Shown: positions 26,868 to 34,647 of the stretch, in pieces | How the letters are laid out: each line of letters begins with the position of its first letter | How positions within the stretch are numbered: the first letter of the stretch is position 1 | Assembly: GCA_963578475.1 (NCBI GenBank) | Contig: CAUZCL010000015.1 | Location: 38,679-102,678 of the forward strand | Origin: SMYC01 sp963578475 | GTDB taxonomy: Bacteria > Acidobacteriota > Vicinamibacteria > Marinacidobacterales > SMYC01 | Length of the DNA: 64,000 bases | Direction of reading: 5' to 3' | Position numbers and translations under genes: made by a program | The notes under the pieces: generated by a model | Seen by the model: only the letters and a program-made list of their open reading frames with translations | Databases searched by the model: none | What the model was told of the DNA's origin: nothing

Positions 26868-28424
26868 ATGCTGGGCTTGCTGAGCTTTTCGACGCTGTCG
26901 ATAGCGATGCTCGTATCCGCGAGTGATACGGACTCCTCGACGCGGCTTGCCGACGAAGCCAAGCACGGCCATGTCGCGAAAGTCCACGCGCTCCTGCACG
27001 AATATGTCGGTGTGAACGCCACTCAGGGCGACGGGATGACCGCGCTCCACTGGGCCGCTTATAACGACGACGTCGAGATGGCCGAGCTTCTTCTCGGCGC
27101 CAAGGCGAACTTCGAAGCGCGCACGCGCGTCGGCGGCCTAACGCCACTCTTGCTCGCGAGCAGGAATGGAAGTGCTGCTTTGCTAAAAGCGCTGCTCGAA
27201 GCGGGCGCTAACGCGAACCATGCCAGCGAGACCGGCGCTTCGGCGCTGATGAGCGCCGCTATGACGGGACGCGTCGACGCGGTGCAGGTGCTGCTCGACC
27301 ATGAAGCGGACGTCAACGCCCGCGAGCGCGCCCACGGACAAACGCCTTTGATGTTCGCCGCCTGGGAGAACCGGCCCGAGATCATCAAGATGTTCATGGC
27401 GGTCGGCGCGCATCCAGAGCTCGCCTCGACGGTGCTGCCGCTCAACGAGCAGCGTTATACCGAGGACGGTATGCCCCGCAAGGGCCGCGGCAGCCAGCAA
27501 TCGGGCGGCAACTCCGCCATGGGCGGCATGACAGCGCTCTTGTTCGCCGCGCGCGACGGCAACATCGAGGCGGTCACCGCCCTTCTCGACGGCGGCGCGA
27601 ACATCAACCACGTGAGCGGCGGCGACGCCTCGAGCCCCATCGTGATCGCGATCGCGAATGGACACTACACGCTCGGGCAATATTTGCTCGACCGCGGCGC
27701 CGACCCGAACGTAGCAAATCTGGACGGGGTCGCGCCGCTCTATGCCACCGTCAACATGCGCTACGCCCCGGTCTCATGGGCGCCCAATCCACGAATCGAC
27801 CAAGAGGTCGTCGATTCTCTCGAATTGATGCAAGCGCTCCTCGAGGCGGGGGCGGAGCCGAACGCCCAAATCGCGCGCAAGCTCTGGTTCAGCCCGACCT
27901 CGCACGATCGCGGATGGATCGATCAAGCAGGCGCGACGCCGTTTTGGCGCGCGGCGATGTCGACCGACGTCGCGGCGATGCAAGTGCTCGTGGCCGCAGG
28001 GGCCGACCCGAACTTGAAAACGGACGGGGGCGCAACACCGCTCATGGTCGCGTCCGGTCTAGGCTGGATCGGCAATTTCAGCCAGAACCCACCCGATTCC
28101 TGGGTGGAGGCCGTCGAATATTGTCTGGAGCTCGAAGACGATATCAACGCCGTGGACAAAGACGGCTTCACGGCTCTACACGGCGCCGCCTCTCGGGGTG
28201 ATAACGAGATCGTCCAGCTCCTCATCGACCGAGGCGCACGAGTCGATTTCGTCAACGAGGACGGCAACTCACCGGCGGATATGGCCTTCGGCCCGTCGCG
28301 CTTTTTCATCCCGAAGCCGGAGACGGTGGACCTACTCGTCGGGCTCGGCGCGCCGTTTCTGGACAATTGTCGCTCCGACCAGTGCGTCGACGGGAAGTTC
28401 CTCGGCGGCGCGGTCGCCCAATAG
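26868..28424 (+). CDS. Secreted ankyrin-repeat protein
   Basis: This 518-residue protein has a signal peptide (MLGLLSFSTLSIAMLVSA) and about ten ankyrin repeats. Clear units are DGMTALHWAAYNDDVEMAEL near 45, GLTPLLLASRNGSAALLKAL, GASALMSAAMTGRVDAVQVL, GMTALLFAARDGNIEAVTAL and DGFTALHGAASRGDNEIVQL near 430. A C-terminal Cys pair (NCRSDQCVDG) could form a disulfide. ATG 26868 is preferred over TTG 26847, which overlaps the previous stop. Such proteins often complete DUF1592-DUF1552 clusters. An extracellular scaffold role is inferred. Confidence 0.88.
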   Translation: MLGLLSFSTLSIAMLVSASDTDSSTRLADEAKHGHVAKVHALLHEYVGVNATQGDGMTALHWAAYNDDVEMAELLLGAKANFEARTRVGGLTPLLLASRNGSAALLKALLEAGANANHASETGASALMSAAMTGRVDAVQVLLDHEADVNARERAHGQTPLMFAAWENRPEIIKMFMAVGAHPELASTVLPLNEQRYTEDGMPRKGRGSQQSGGNSAMGGMTALLFAARDGNIEAVTALLDGGANINHVSGGDASSPIVIAIANGHYTLGQYLLDRGADPNVANLDGVAPLYATVNMRYAPVSWAPNPRIDQEVVDSLELMQALLEAGAEPNAQIARKLWFSPTSHDRGWIDQAGATPFWRAAMSTDVAAMQVLVAAGADPNLKTDGGATPLMVASGLGWIGNFSQNPPDSWVEAVEYCLELEDDINAVDKDGFTALHGAASRGDNEIVQLLIDRGARVDFVNEDGNSPADMAFGPSRFFIPKPETVDLLVGLGAPFLDNCRSDQCVDGKFLGGAVAQ

Positions 28425-28695
28425 CCTCGAATCCTCCCGCCCAAACACTTGGACTTCCTCGGTGCCGGAAACCGAGGTGGGATGGTAGCGCCGACCCCGA
28501 AACTTTTCTCTCCAGTCATAAAGGCGACCAAGCTCCTTCGCTAGGGTGCCTTTGATCTCAGCAGACCTCGAGTAGTACTTTAAGTGACTCCTCCCGGACG
28601 GAGTTGCGAGTTTTTGTTGGCGCTAAAGTTTCGTCGCCGAATGGCCGAAACTAATAAGTAGTGCGATCGGTCTTTCCCTGAGAAAGGAACACAAC
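28425..28695. other. Intergenic region with a 7-bp hairpin
   Basis: No gene is seen. CCTCGGT 28457-28463 and its complement 28471-28477 form a hairpin with a 7-base loop, 33 bases after the ankyrin stop. It lacks a T tract. A weak ACTCC/GGAGT stem near 28585-28602 is followed by TTTTT near 28612 and could be a poor intrinsic terminator. Confidence 0.35.
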
Positions 28696-28968
28696 GTGAG
28701 CGCATTGAATGCTGTCCAGCCTGAAGGAAACAGCCCCGGGCGCCAGATTTCTAAGCTCGATGTCGATGAAACGCTTCTCGATGCGACGATTCACAGCACA
28801 ATCGAGGGCCTGAGCATGACTGGAGTCGTACCTTCCTCGGTGGGGGTCACGCGATTCTTTCAAGCGCCGCGGCCCTACTCTGTGATCCTGGGGATGGACG
28901 ACTATATCGCCAAACCGATCCGGCTCGATTCGCTGAAGGAAATCCTCGACCGTCATCTACCCGTCGAA
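28696..28968 (+). pseudogene. In-frame fusion of a CheX-like start to a response-regulator end
   Basis: GTG 28696 follows AAAGGAA and starts a frame whose first 65 residues (DVDETLLDATIHSTIEGL, VVPSSVGVTRFF) resemble the beginning of a chemotaxis CheX-type protein. At SVILG the frame passes directly into GMDDYIAKPIRLDSLKEIL, the unmistakable last helix of a receiver domain with its conserved KP. The phospho-acceptor Asp and most of both domains are missing. The reading frame continues without meaning to 29283. I interpret it as a deletion scar between two signalling genes. CheX identity is tentative. Confidence 0.5.
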
Positions 28969-29279
28969 AACGAGACGCCTTCCAAATTGCGGCGGGTCAG
29001 CTGGTGCTCGAACCCGCTAATTCTGCCGCCGGAACGTTCTAGGTCCTTTTCGGCGCTGGCTGCGTTGCGGCATGGTTTGCAGTTCGGCCTACGGCCTAGC
29101 CCTCCGCTCGTCAAGCTCGCTGCGGAAGGCGGCTCTGACTCCGCCCGGACAAAGTGCCGCGCACCGCGGACCCATTCGTCACACTCTTGGCGCGCCTCGC
29201 TTGCTCGATGGGGCGAAATTCTCTATTCTTGCGCCCACATGATGAAGATGGACGGTCAAGAGGAAAAAGGAGTCGGGCC
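28969..29279. other. Intergenic stretch with no recognised gene
   Basis: Open frames here have no recognisable family and continue only by chance from the fusion ORF. Near the right end an AAAAAGGAG sequence at 29265-29272 is the ribosome-binding site of the rhodanese gene. Confidence 0.4.
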
Positions 29280-30191
29280 ATGAAACATTGGAGTGTCATT
29301 TTTCTCCTTCTGTCGTTGAGCTGTCGGCCAGCTGAAGAATCGGCGCCGACCCCCGCCCCGGCCTTCGAACCGGTGGGCTTTGCCAATCCGGACCTGCTCG
29401 TCGAGACCGATTGGCTAGCAGAGCACGCGGCGGATACGAGCGTCCGTATCGTGGATGCGCGAGCGGCCGAAGCCTACGAAGCGGGCCATATCCCAGGCGC
29501 CATCCACATCGCACGCGAAGACACCTACGATCCGGACGCCGAGATCCGTGCCACCGTCGGTCCTCCCGAGCAGATCGCGGCTCTGTTCGGCCCCAAGGGC
29601 ATCGACGAATATGCACACGTCGTCGTCTACGACAAAGGCGTTGCCACGAGAGCAGCGCGGATCTTCTGGACGCTCGAATATTACGGCCACCCCAACGTCT
29701 CGGTTCTGAACGGCGGCTTCGACAAGTGGCAAGCGGAAGCGCGCGACGTGACGACTGAAGCTCTAGAAGTCGCGCCCGTAACGTTCACGGTTCAGAGAAA
29801 CGCGAGCGCTCTGACGACGAGGGACCGGATCCTCGGGGATCTCGACGCGACCAACGCTGTCATCTTGGACGTCCGAACGCCGGAGGAGTTCTCCGGGGAG
29901 GACGCTCGCGCCGAGAGGGGCGGCCACATTCCGGGTGCCGTTCACCTCGAATGGACCCAGAACTACACGGCGGACGAAGTTCCCATTTTCAAATCCGCGC
30001 TGGAGCTTTCGAACATGTACGAGCAGGCGGGCATTACGAAAGACAAGCGTGTCCACGCCTACTGACAGGGCGGAGGCAGGTCGTCGGTGACGTACCTCGT
30101 GCTTCGACTGTTGGGCTACGAAGAGCCTTTGAACTATGACGCGTCTTGGCTGGAGTGGGGAAACGACCCGGATACACCGATAGAGAAGTAG
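29280..30191 (+). CDS. Two-domain rhodanese (thiosulfate sulfurtransferase), candidate selenoprotein
   Basis: ATG 29280 follows AAAAAGGAG and encodes a probable lipoprotein signal (MKHWSVIFLLLSLSC). Two rhodanese domains follow: VRIVDARAAEAYEAGHIPGA near residue 55 and AVILDVRTPEEFSGEDA near 195. In the second domain the active-site Cys is expected right after VHAY. Here that codon (30063-30065) is TGA, residue 262. The same frame continues QGGGRSSVTYLVLRLLGY and ends with the canonical rhodanese tail NYDASWLEWGNDPDTPIEK at TAG 30189-30191. The total is 303 residues, normal for the family. Reading TGA as selenocysteine gives an intact enzyme. A nonsense mutation is the alternative. The substrate would be thiosulfate or mercaptopyruvate, acting outside the cytoplasm. 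Confidence 0.75.
30068..30104 (+). promoter_or_regulatory. Candidate bacterial SECIS hairpin just after the in-frame TGA
   Basis: Drawn by hand, GGGCG 30068-30072 can pair with 30100-30104, using GU pairs. GAGG 30073-30076 pairs with CCTC 30095-30098. An apical stem GTC/GAC (30083-30085 with 30089-30091) closes a GGT loop. The loop's first G is 21 bases after the TGA. Bacterial SECIS elements usually place a stem-loop with a loop G about 16-37 bases downstream. The fold has internal loops and was not energy-scored. Confidence 0.4.
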
Positions 30192-30239
30192 GTCGCGTCA
30201 ACGAGCCATCATCACCCTAGGGCCATCCCCCCGAGCCCG

Positions 30240-30697
30240 AACAAAGCGGCGAGCCAGAAAGTGATGAACGAATATTGCTGGGTTTCACGTCCTGATGGAT
30301 GACCTCGCGTTTGTGCGCGAAGTCGAGGGCCGGCAAAGTTGAGAAACGACGTCGAGCGCTTCGGCCAATGGAATCGCCTCGTCTTCCTGGATAACGGAAG
30401 AGAGGTCGGCTCCCTCGAGATATTCCATGACAATGTAGGGCTTTTCCTCGCTGTCGAAATTCCCTAGCGCATGGATGGTGACGATGTTCTGATGCTGCAA
30501 TCGTGCCGCAGCTCGGGCCTCGCGCTCGAAGCGTGCCTGGACTCGTCGCCGGCGAGCTCTTGCGCGAGGAGGGTTTTGATCGCGACACGACGATGCAGAG
30601 ACGTGTCGAAGGCTTCGTAGACCGCTCCCATACCGCCTCGTCCAAGGCGGCGCACCACCTTGAATTTACCGATTCTCAACTCTTTGGTTAGATCCAT
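30240..30697 (-). pseudogene. Ser/Thr kinase fragment with several frameshifts
   Basis: ATG 30697 begins a kinase N-lobe (IGKFKVVRRLGRGGMGAVYE, then RRVAIKTLLAQEL). The frame breaks. A second frame gives HQNIVTIHALGNFDSEEKPY and IVMEYLEGADLSSVIQE. A third gives LDFAHKREVIHQDVKPSNI, the catalytic loop with HQD in place of HRD. Homology ends right there, before DFG. The C-lobe and any sensor domain are gone. Multiple frame changes plus truncation make this a relic rather than a simple sequencing error. Confidence 0.7.
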
Positions 30698-30784
30698 ATT
30701 TCAAGCCGGGCCCGCATCTCTAAATTCTAACTCTCGGGAAGGGCTCGAAGAAAACTCGCGACGATGGCCATATGCATTAGTTCC

Positions 30785-30812
30785 TTGACACGGATAGTAA
30801 CCTATGTACATA
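30785..30812 (+). promoter_or_regulatory. Probable promoter of cstA
   Basis: TTGACA at 30785-30790 is a perfect -35. TACATA at 30807-30812 follows after 16 bases as a moderate -10. The cstA start is 71 bases further on, leaving a leader with no gene. Confidence 0.5.
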
Positions 30813-30882
30813 TGCCCGGTTGGAGGTTTGTCTATATGCTGGTGATTGCGGGATCGGGACGTTTTTCTAAGGGGGCAGCGCT

Positions 30883-32559
30883 ATGAGCGCGACGTTGCTG
30901 GCGGCGCTGGGCTTGAGCGCCCTCTATCTCGGCTACCGCTTTTACTCCCGCTTCATTGCCGAACAGATCTACCAGCTCGACCCTGATTTCGTTACGCCGG
31001 CACACACCAAGCGCGACGATATTGACTACATCCCGACCAACAGATTCGTTCTCTGGGGACATCACTTCACTGCCGTGGCGGGCGCCGCCCCTATTATCGG
31101 CCCTTCTATCGCTGTCATATGGGGATGGTTGCCGGCCGTCATCTGGGTGGTCGTGGGCACCATCTTCTTTGCAGGCGTCCACGACTTCGGCGCGATTTGG
31201 GCAAGCGTCCGCAACGACGCTCGATCCATCGGCGCCTTGACACGGGACGCGGTCGGAGCGCGGGCACAGCACCTTTTCATGGTCGTAATTTTCTTTCTTC
31301 TCGTGATGGTGAATGCTGTTTTCGCTGTCGCGATCTCAGACGCGTTGATCGGCGCGCCGAGCGCCGTGATCCCTTCATGGAGCGCCATCGCGGTGGCACT
31401 CGTCATCGGTGTGCTGATCTACAAAGTGCACACTTCGATAGTCTGGCCGACGATCGGAGGAACCGTAATTCTCTACGCGTTGATCTTCGTCGGCGACCGC
31501 ATTCCCGTGTCGCTACCCGACACGTTACTTGGCCTCGAGCCTGGCCCGGCGTGGATTATCATTCTGTTCCTCTATGCGATGATCGCTTCGCTTCTACCCG
31601 TGTGGCTCCTGCTGCAGCCACGGGATTTCATCAACGGCATCCAATTAGCCGTAGGTCTCGTCCTCTTATATGGCGCGGTGCTCATGGCCAGCCCGACGAT
31701 CGTGGCACCCGCCTTCAACACGAACGTACCCAGCGGAGCACCGCCCTTGGTACCGCTCCTCTTCGTCACGATCGCTTGCGGCGCCGTCTCGGGCTTCCAT
31801 GGACTCGTTTCCTCGGGCACAACGTCGAAACAGCTCAACAAGGAGACCGATGCGCGTTTCGTCGGCTACCTGGGCTCACTGGGGGAAGGCGCCGTCGCGC
31901 TCGTCGTCATCATCGCGACGACAGCCGGATTTGCAACCCTCACGGAGTGGCAGGGCCATTACGGAGAGTTCGGCGCAGGCGGGATCGCGATGTTCGTGCT
32001 CGGAGGCTCGCGCATCGTGTCTGACGGCCTGGGGCTTCCCATCGAATTTTCCGCGACCCTCTTGACGGTCATGGCGGTTCTGTTCGCCGGCACGACGATG
32101 GATGCTGGCGTCCGGCTCCAGCGCTACATCATTCAAGAGTGGGGAGTCATCTACAACATTCGGCCGCTTCGAAACGGCTATATCGCCACCGTGGTGGCGG
32201 TGGGCGCCTGTCTCACGCTCGCGTTCGGAGCGGGCGGCACGGGAGGTACAGGCGGCATGTTGCTCTGGCCGCTCTTCGGAACGACCAATCAGCTGCTGGC
32301 AGGATTGACGCTTCTCGTCATCAGCGTGCTCCTCGTCAAGCTCGGCCGGCCGAGCCGCTATACGCTCGTCCCGATGATATTCGTTACCGGGATGGCCTTC
32401 GTCGCCGCGCTTTTCCAGCTGGGAAGCTTGTATAGAGAAAGGAGCTACGTCCTTCTCGTCATGGATTCGATGATCATCGTGGCGGCCATTTTCGTCATGC
32501 TCGAAGCCGCCTCCGCACTGATGGCCGCCAGAACCGCCCGTGCCAAGGCTAGAGGCTAG
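30883..32559 (+). CDS. cstA: Carbon starvation protein A / pyruvate-peptide transporter
   Basis: This 558-residue multi-pass membrane protein is of the CstA family, the inner-membrane importers of peptides or pyruvate induced on carbon limitation. Family hallmarks are YSRFIAEQIYQLD at the N-terminus, GHHFTAVAGAAPIIGPSIAV near residue 60 and ACGAVSGFHGLVSSGTTSKQ near 305. LWPLFGTTNQLLAGL follows near 465. It is shorter than E. coli CstA (about 700) and like the compact acidobacterial forms. A GGGGG ribosome site precedes ATG 30883. Its TAG stop overlaps the convergent sufT stop in a shared CTAG, leaving no room for a terminator. Confidence 0.92.
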   Translation: MSATLLAALGLSALYLGYRFYSRFIAEQIYQLDPDFVTPAHTKRDDIDYIPTNRFVLWGHHFTAVAGAAPIIGPSIAVIWGWLPAVIWVVVGTIFFAGVHDFGAIWASVRNDARSIGALTRDAVGARAQHLFMVVIFFLLVMVNAVFAVAISDALIGAPSAVIPSWSAIAVALVIGVLIYKVHTSIVWPTIGGTVILYALIFVGDRIPVSLPDTLLGLEPGPAWIIILFLYAMIASLLPVWLLLQPRDFINGIQLAVGLVLLYGAVLMASPTIVAPAFNTNVPSGAPPLVPLLFVTIACGAVSGFHGLVSSGTTSKQLNKETDARFVGYLGSLGEGAVALVVIIATTAGFATLTEWQGHYGEFGAGGIAMFVLGGSRIVSDGLGLPIEFSATLLTVMAVLFAGTTMDAGVRLQRYIIQEWGVIYNIRPLRNGYIATVVAVGACLTLAFGAGGTGGTGGMLLWPLFGTTNQLLAGLTLLVISVLLVKLGRPSRYTLVPMIFVTGMAFVAALFQLGSLYRERSYVLLVMDSMIIVAAIFVMLEAASALMAARTARAKARG

Positions 32560-32921
32560 AGCATTCCGAGTTGGAGCTTTGCCGCTTCGGACATTTTTTC
32601 TGGGGTCCAGGTAGGCTCCCAGACGACCTCCACTTTCGCCGAGGTGACCTCGTCGAGAGCGGCCACTTTGGACTCGACCTCGGGCGGCAAGGTGCCTGCG
32701 ACGGGGCATGCCGGGGAGGTGAGCGTCATGTTGATCGCGACGGCGCCTTCCTCGCTGATGTCGATGTCGTAGATGAGGCCGAGCGCGTAGATATCGACCG
32801 GGATCTCGGGGTCGTAGCACGTGCGGAGCACGTCCTCCACCTTGTCGCGTAGTGTCGGCTCGCTCGCCGGCGGGTCGGTGGTTGCGGTTGCTTCTTTGTC
32901 GAGCTCTTCGTCTTTCATCAC
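32556..32921 (-). CDS. sufT: SufT, MIP18-family Fe-S assembly protein
   Basis: This 121-residue protein is of the DUF59/MIP18 family. It helps maturation of Fe-S proteins and is commonly the last gene of suf operons. It contains RTCYDPEIPVDIYALGLIYD near residue 33 and the conserved Cys motif LTSPACPVA near 67. A ~20-residue acidic N-terminal extension (DKEATATTDPPASEP) precedes the domain. GTG 32921 or ATG 32918 can start it, both at the sufU stop. It is last in the seven-gene operon that begins with the Rrf2 regulator. Confidence 0.9.
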   Translation of the reverse strand: MMKDEELDKEATATTDPPASEPTLRDKVEDVLRTCYDPEIPVDIYALGLIYDIDISEEGAVAINMTLTSPACPVAGTLPPEVESKVAALDEVTSAKVEVVWEPTWTPEKMSEAAKLQLGML

Positions 32922-32922
32922 A

Positions 32923-33378
32923 TCACTCCGTCGAAACAGCTTCTTCGGTTTTTACAAGCGCGGCTCTCAACGTGTGCCATGCTAGCGTCGCGCACTTCAC
33001 CCGCACGGGATAATCCCGCACGCCCCCGAAAACGGCGAGCTTGCCGAGAACGTCGGAATCAGCCTCGGCGACTTTCCCGGCCACCAAATCGTGGAACGCA
33101 CCGAATATCGCGTCCGCTTCGGCCTCCGTCTTGCCCTTGAGCGCCTCGGTCATCATCGATGCCGATGCCGTCGAGATCGCGCATCCGGCACCCTTGAAAC
33201 CGACATCCTGGATCGCGCCGTCCGCGACCGTGAGGTAGAGCGTTAGACGATCCCCACACAAGGGGTTGTGACCCTGAGATTGATGAGACGCGTCGTCGAG
33301 CTCCTTGAAGTTTTTTGGGTTCTTGCTGTGGTCGAGAATGACCTCTTGATAGAGCTCGCGCAGTTCGTCCGACGCCAT
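32923..33378 (-). CDS. sufU: SufU, zinc-dependent sulfur transfer/scaffold protein
   Basis: This 151-residue IscU-like protein is of the SufU type. It keeps the three metal-ligand cysteines (NPLCGD near residue 38, GAGCAIS near 63, VKCATLAW near 127). It also has the insertion typical of SufU (KGKTEAEADAIFGAF). SufU accepts persulfide from SufS. The ATG at 33378 shares one base with the sufS stop (TGATG), so synthesis is coupled. The upstream in-frame extension to 33510 lies inside sufS and is rejected. Confidence 0.92.
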   Translation of the reverse strand: MASDELRELYQEVILDHSKNPKNFKELDDASHQSQGHNPLCGDRLTLYLTVADGAIQDVGFKGAGCAISTASASMMTEALKGKTEAEADAIFGAFHDLVAGKVAEADSDVLGKLAVFGGVRDYPVRVKCATLAWHTLRAALVKTEEAVSTE

Positions 33379-34634
33379 CAGCCAAAAACCTCCCGCACGA
33401 TGTCGAGCGCCTGAACGAGGCGGTCGATATCGGCGCGCGTGTTGTAGAGCGCGAGCGAAGCCCGCGCGGTCGCGGGTACGCCGAAGCGGTCCATCACGGG
33501 CTGGGCACAATGATGGCCGGTACGGACCGCTATCCCCTCTTGGTCGAGAATGGTTCCGATATCGTGAGGGTGGATGCCTTCGAGCACGAAAGAGAGCACA
33601 CTCGCTTTGTGGCCCGCTTCTCCAATCGTGCGAAGCCCTGGCACCGCGCGAAGCGCTTCGGTGCCATAGTCCAAAAGCTCCTCCTCGTAGGCCGCGATGG
33701 ATTCCATCCCCAGTTCGTTCAGGTAATCGATGGCGGCGCCGAGCCCAACCGCCCCGGCGATGTTGGGGGTTCCCGCCTCGAAACGGAATGGCAGTCGGTT
33801 ATAGGTCGTCTTCTCGAAGCTCACGGAGCTGATCATGTCGCCGCCTCCCTGATAAGGCGGCATCTTCTCCAGAATCGACTCACGCACATAAAGAGCGCCG
33901 ATCCCCGAAGGCCCGAACATTTTGTGGCCCGAGACGGTGTAGAAATCGCAATCGAGGTCGACGACGTCCAAGCGGAGATGAGGTGCGGCTTGGGCGCCAT
34001 CCAACAAGACGGGGATGCCCCGCTCGTGGGCAAGCCCGATAATCTCTTTTACTGGGTTTACCGTTCCGAGCGCATTCGACACGTGCCCGAGGGCCACGAG
34101 CTTCGTACGAGGGCCGATGAGCTCCTCGAAAGCGTCCATCTCGATCTCACCCCGGTCGTTGATCGGGCCCACCATGAGACGGGCGCCCTTCTCTTCGCAG
34201 AGCATTTGCCACGGAACGATGTTCGAATGATGCTCCATCGTCGTGATGAGCACCTCGTCGCCTTCGGAGACGTTGGCGCGCCCATAGGTCTGCGCCACAA
34301 GGTTGATGCCCTCGGTGGTGCCACGAAGGAAAATGACCTCGCGCTCCGACGGCGCGCCCAGGAATCGCTGGACCTTCAGCCGCGCGCTCTCGTAGGCTTT
34401 GGTCGCGCGCTGGCTGAGCTCGTGGACGCCGCGATGAATGTTGGCGTAGTCATGAGCGTAGAAATGCGAGAGCGCATCGATGACTTGCTGCGGCTTCTGG
34501 GCGCTCGCAGCGCTATCGAGAAATACGAGCGGCTTCTCGTGGACCGTCTGATGCAAGCCCGGGAAATCGGCCCGGACCCGATCGACGTCGAAATCGCGCT
34601 TCGTCGAGACTTCTGCACTACTACTCACGGTCAT
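33378..34634 (-). CDS. sufS: SufS cysteine desulfurase
   Basis: This 418-residue PLP enzyme takes sulfur from cysteine for Fe-S cluster assembly. The PLP Lys is in SGHKMFGPSGIG near residue 237. The active-site persulfide Cys is in VRTGHHCAQPVM near 375. The TTEGINLVAQ and EHHSNIVPWQ motifs of class-II desulfurases are near 100 and 132. ATG 34634 gives the family start and has GAGGTG upstream. The longer frame to 34775 runs into sufD. It sits between sufD and sufU in the operon. Confidence 0.95.
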   Translation of the reverse strand: MTVSSSAEVSTKRDFDVDRVRADFPGLHQTVHEKPLVFLDSAASAQKPQQVIDALSHFYAHDYANIHRGVHELSQRATKAYESARLKVQRFLGAPSEREVIFLRGTTEGINLVAQTYGRANVSEGDEVLITTMEHHSNIVPWQMLCEEKGARLMVGPINDRGEIEMDAFEELIGPRTKLVALGHVSNALGTVNPVKEIIGLAHERGIPVLLDGAQAAPHLRLDVVDLDCDFYTVSGHKMFGPSGIGALYVRESILEKMPPYQGGGDMISSVSFEKTTYNRLPFRFEAGTPNIAGAVGLGAAIDYLNELGMESIAAYEEELLDYGTEALRAVPGLRTIGEAGHKASVLSFVLEGIHPHDIGTILDQEGIAVRTGHHCAQPVMDRFGVPATARASLALYNTRADIDRLVQALDIVREVFG

Positions 34635-34647
34635 GGGGGCACCTCGA

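Noticed and set aside
28585..28616. Intrinsic terminator with TTTTT
   Set aside because: The stem is only five base pairs and six bases separate it from the T run. It is kept only as a note in the intergenic entry.
28985..29060. tRNA-like stretch with GGGTTCGAG on the minus strand
   Set aside because: The putative T-stem does not pair and no acceptor or anticodon stems can be drawn.
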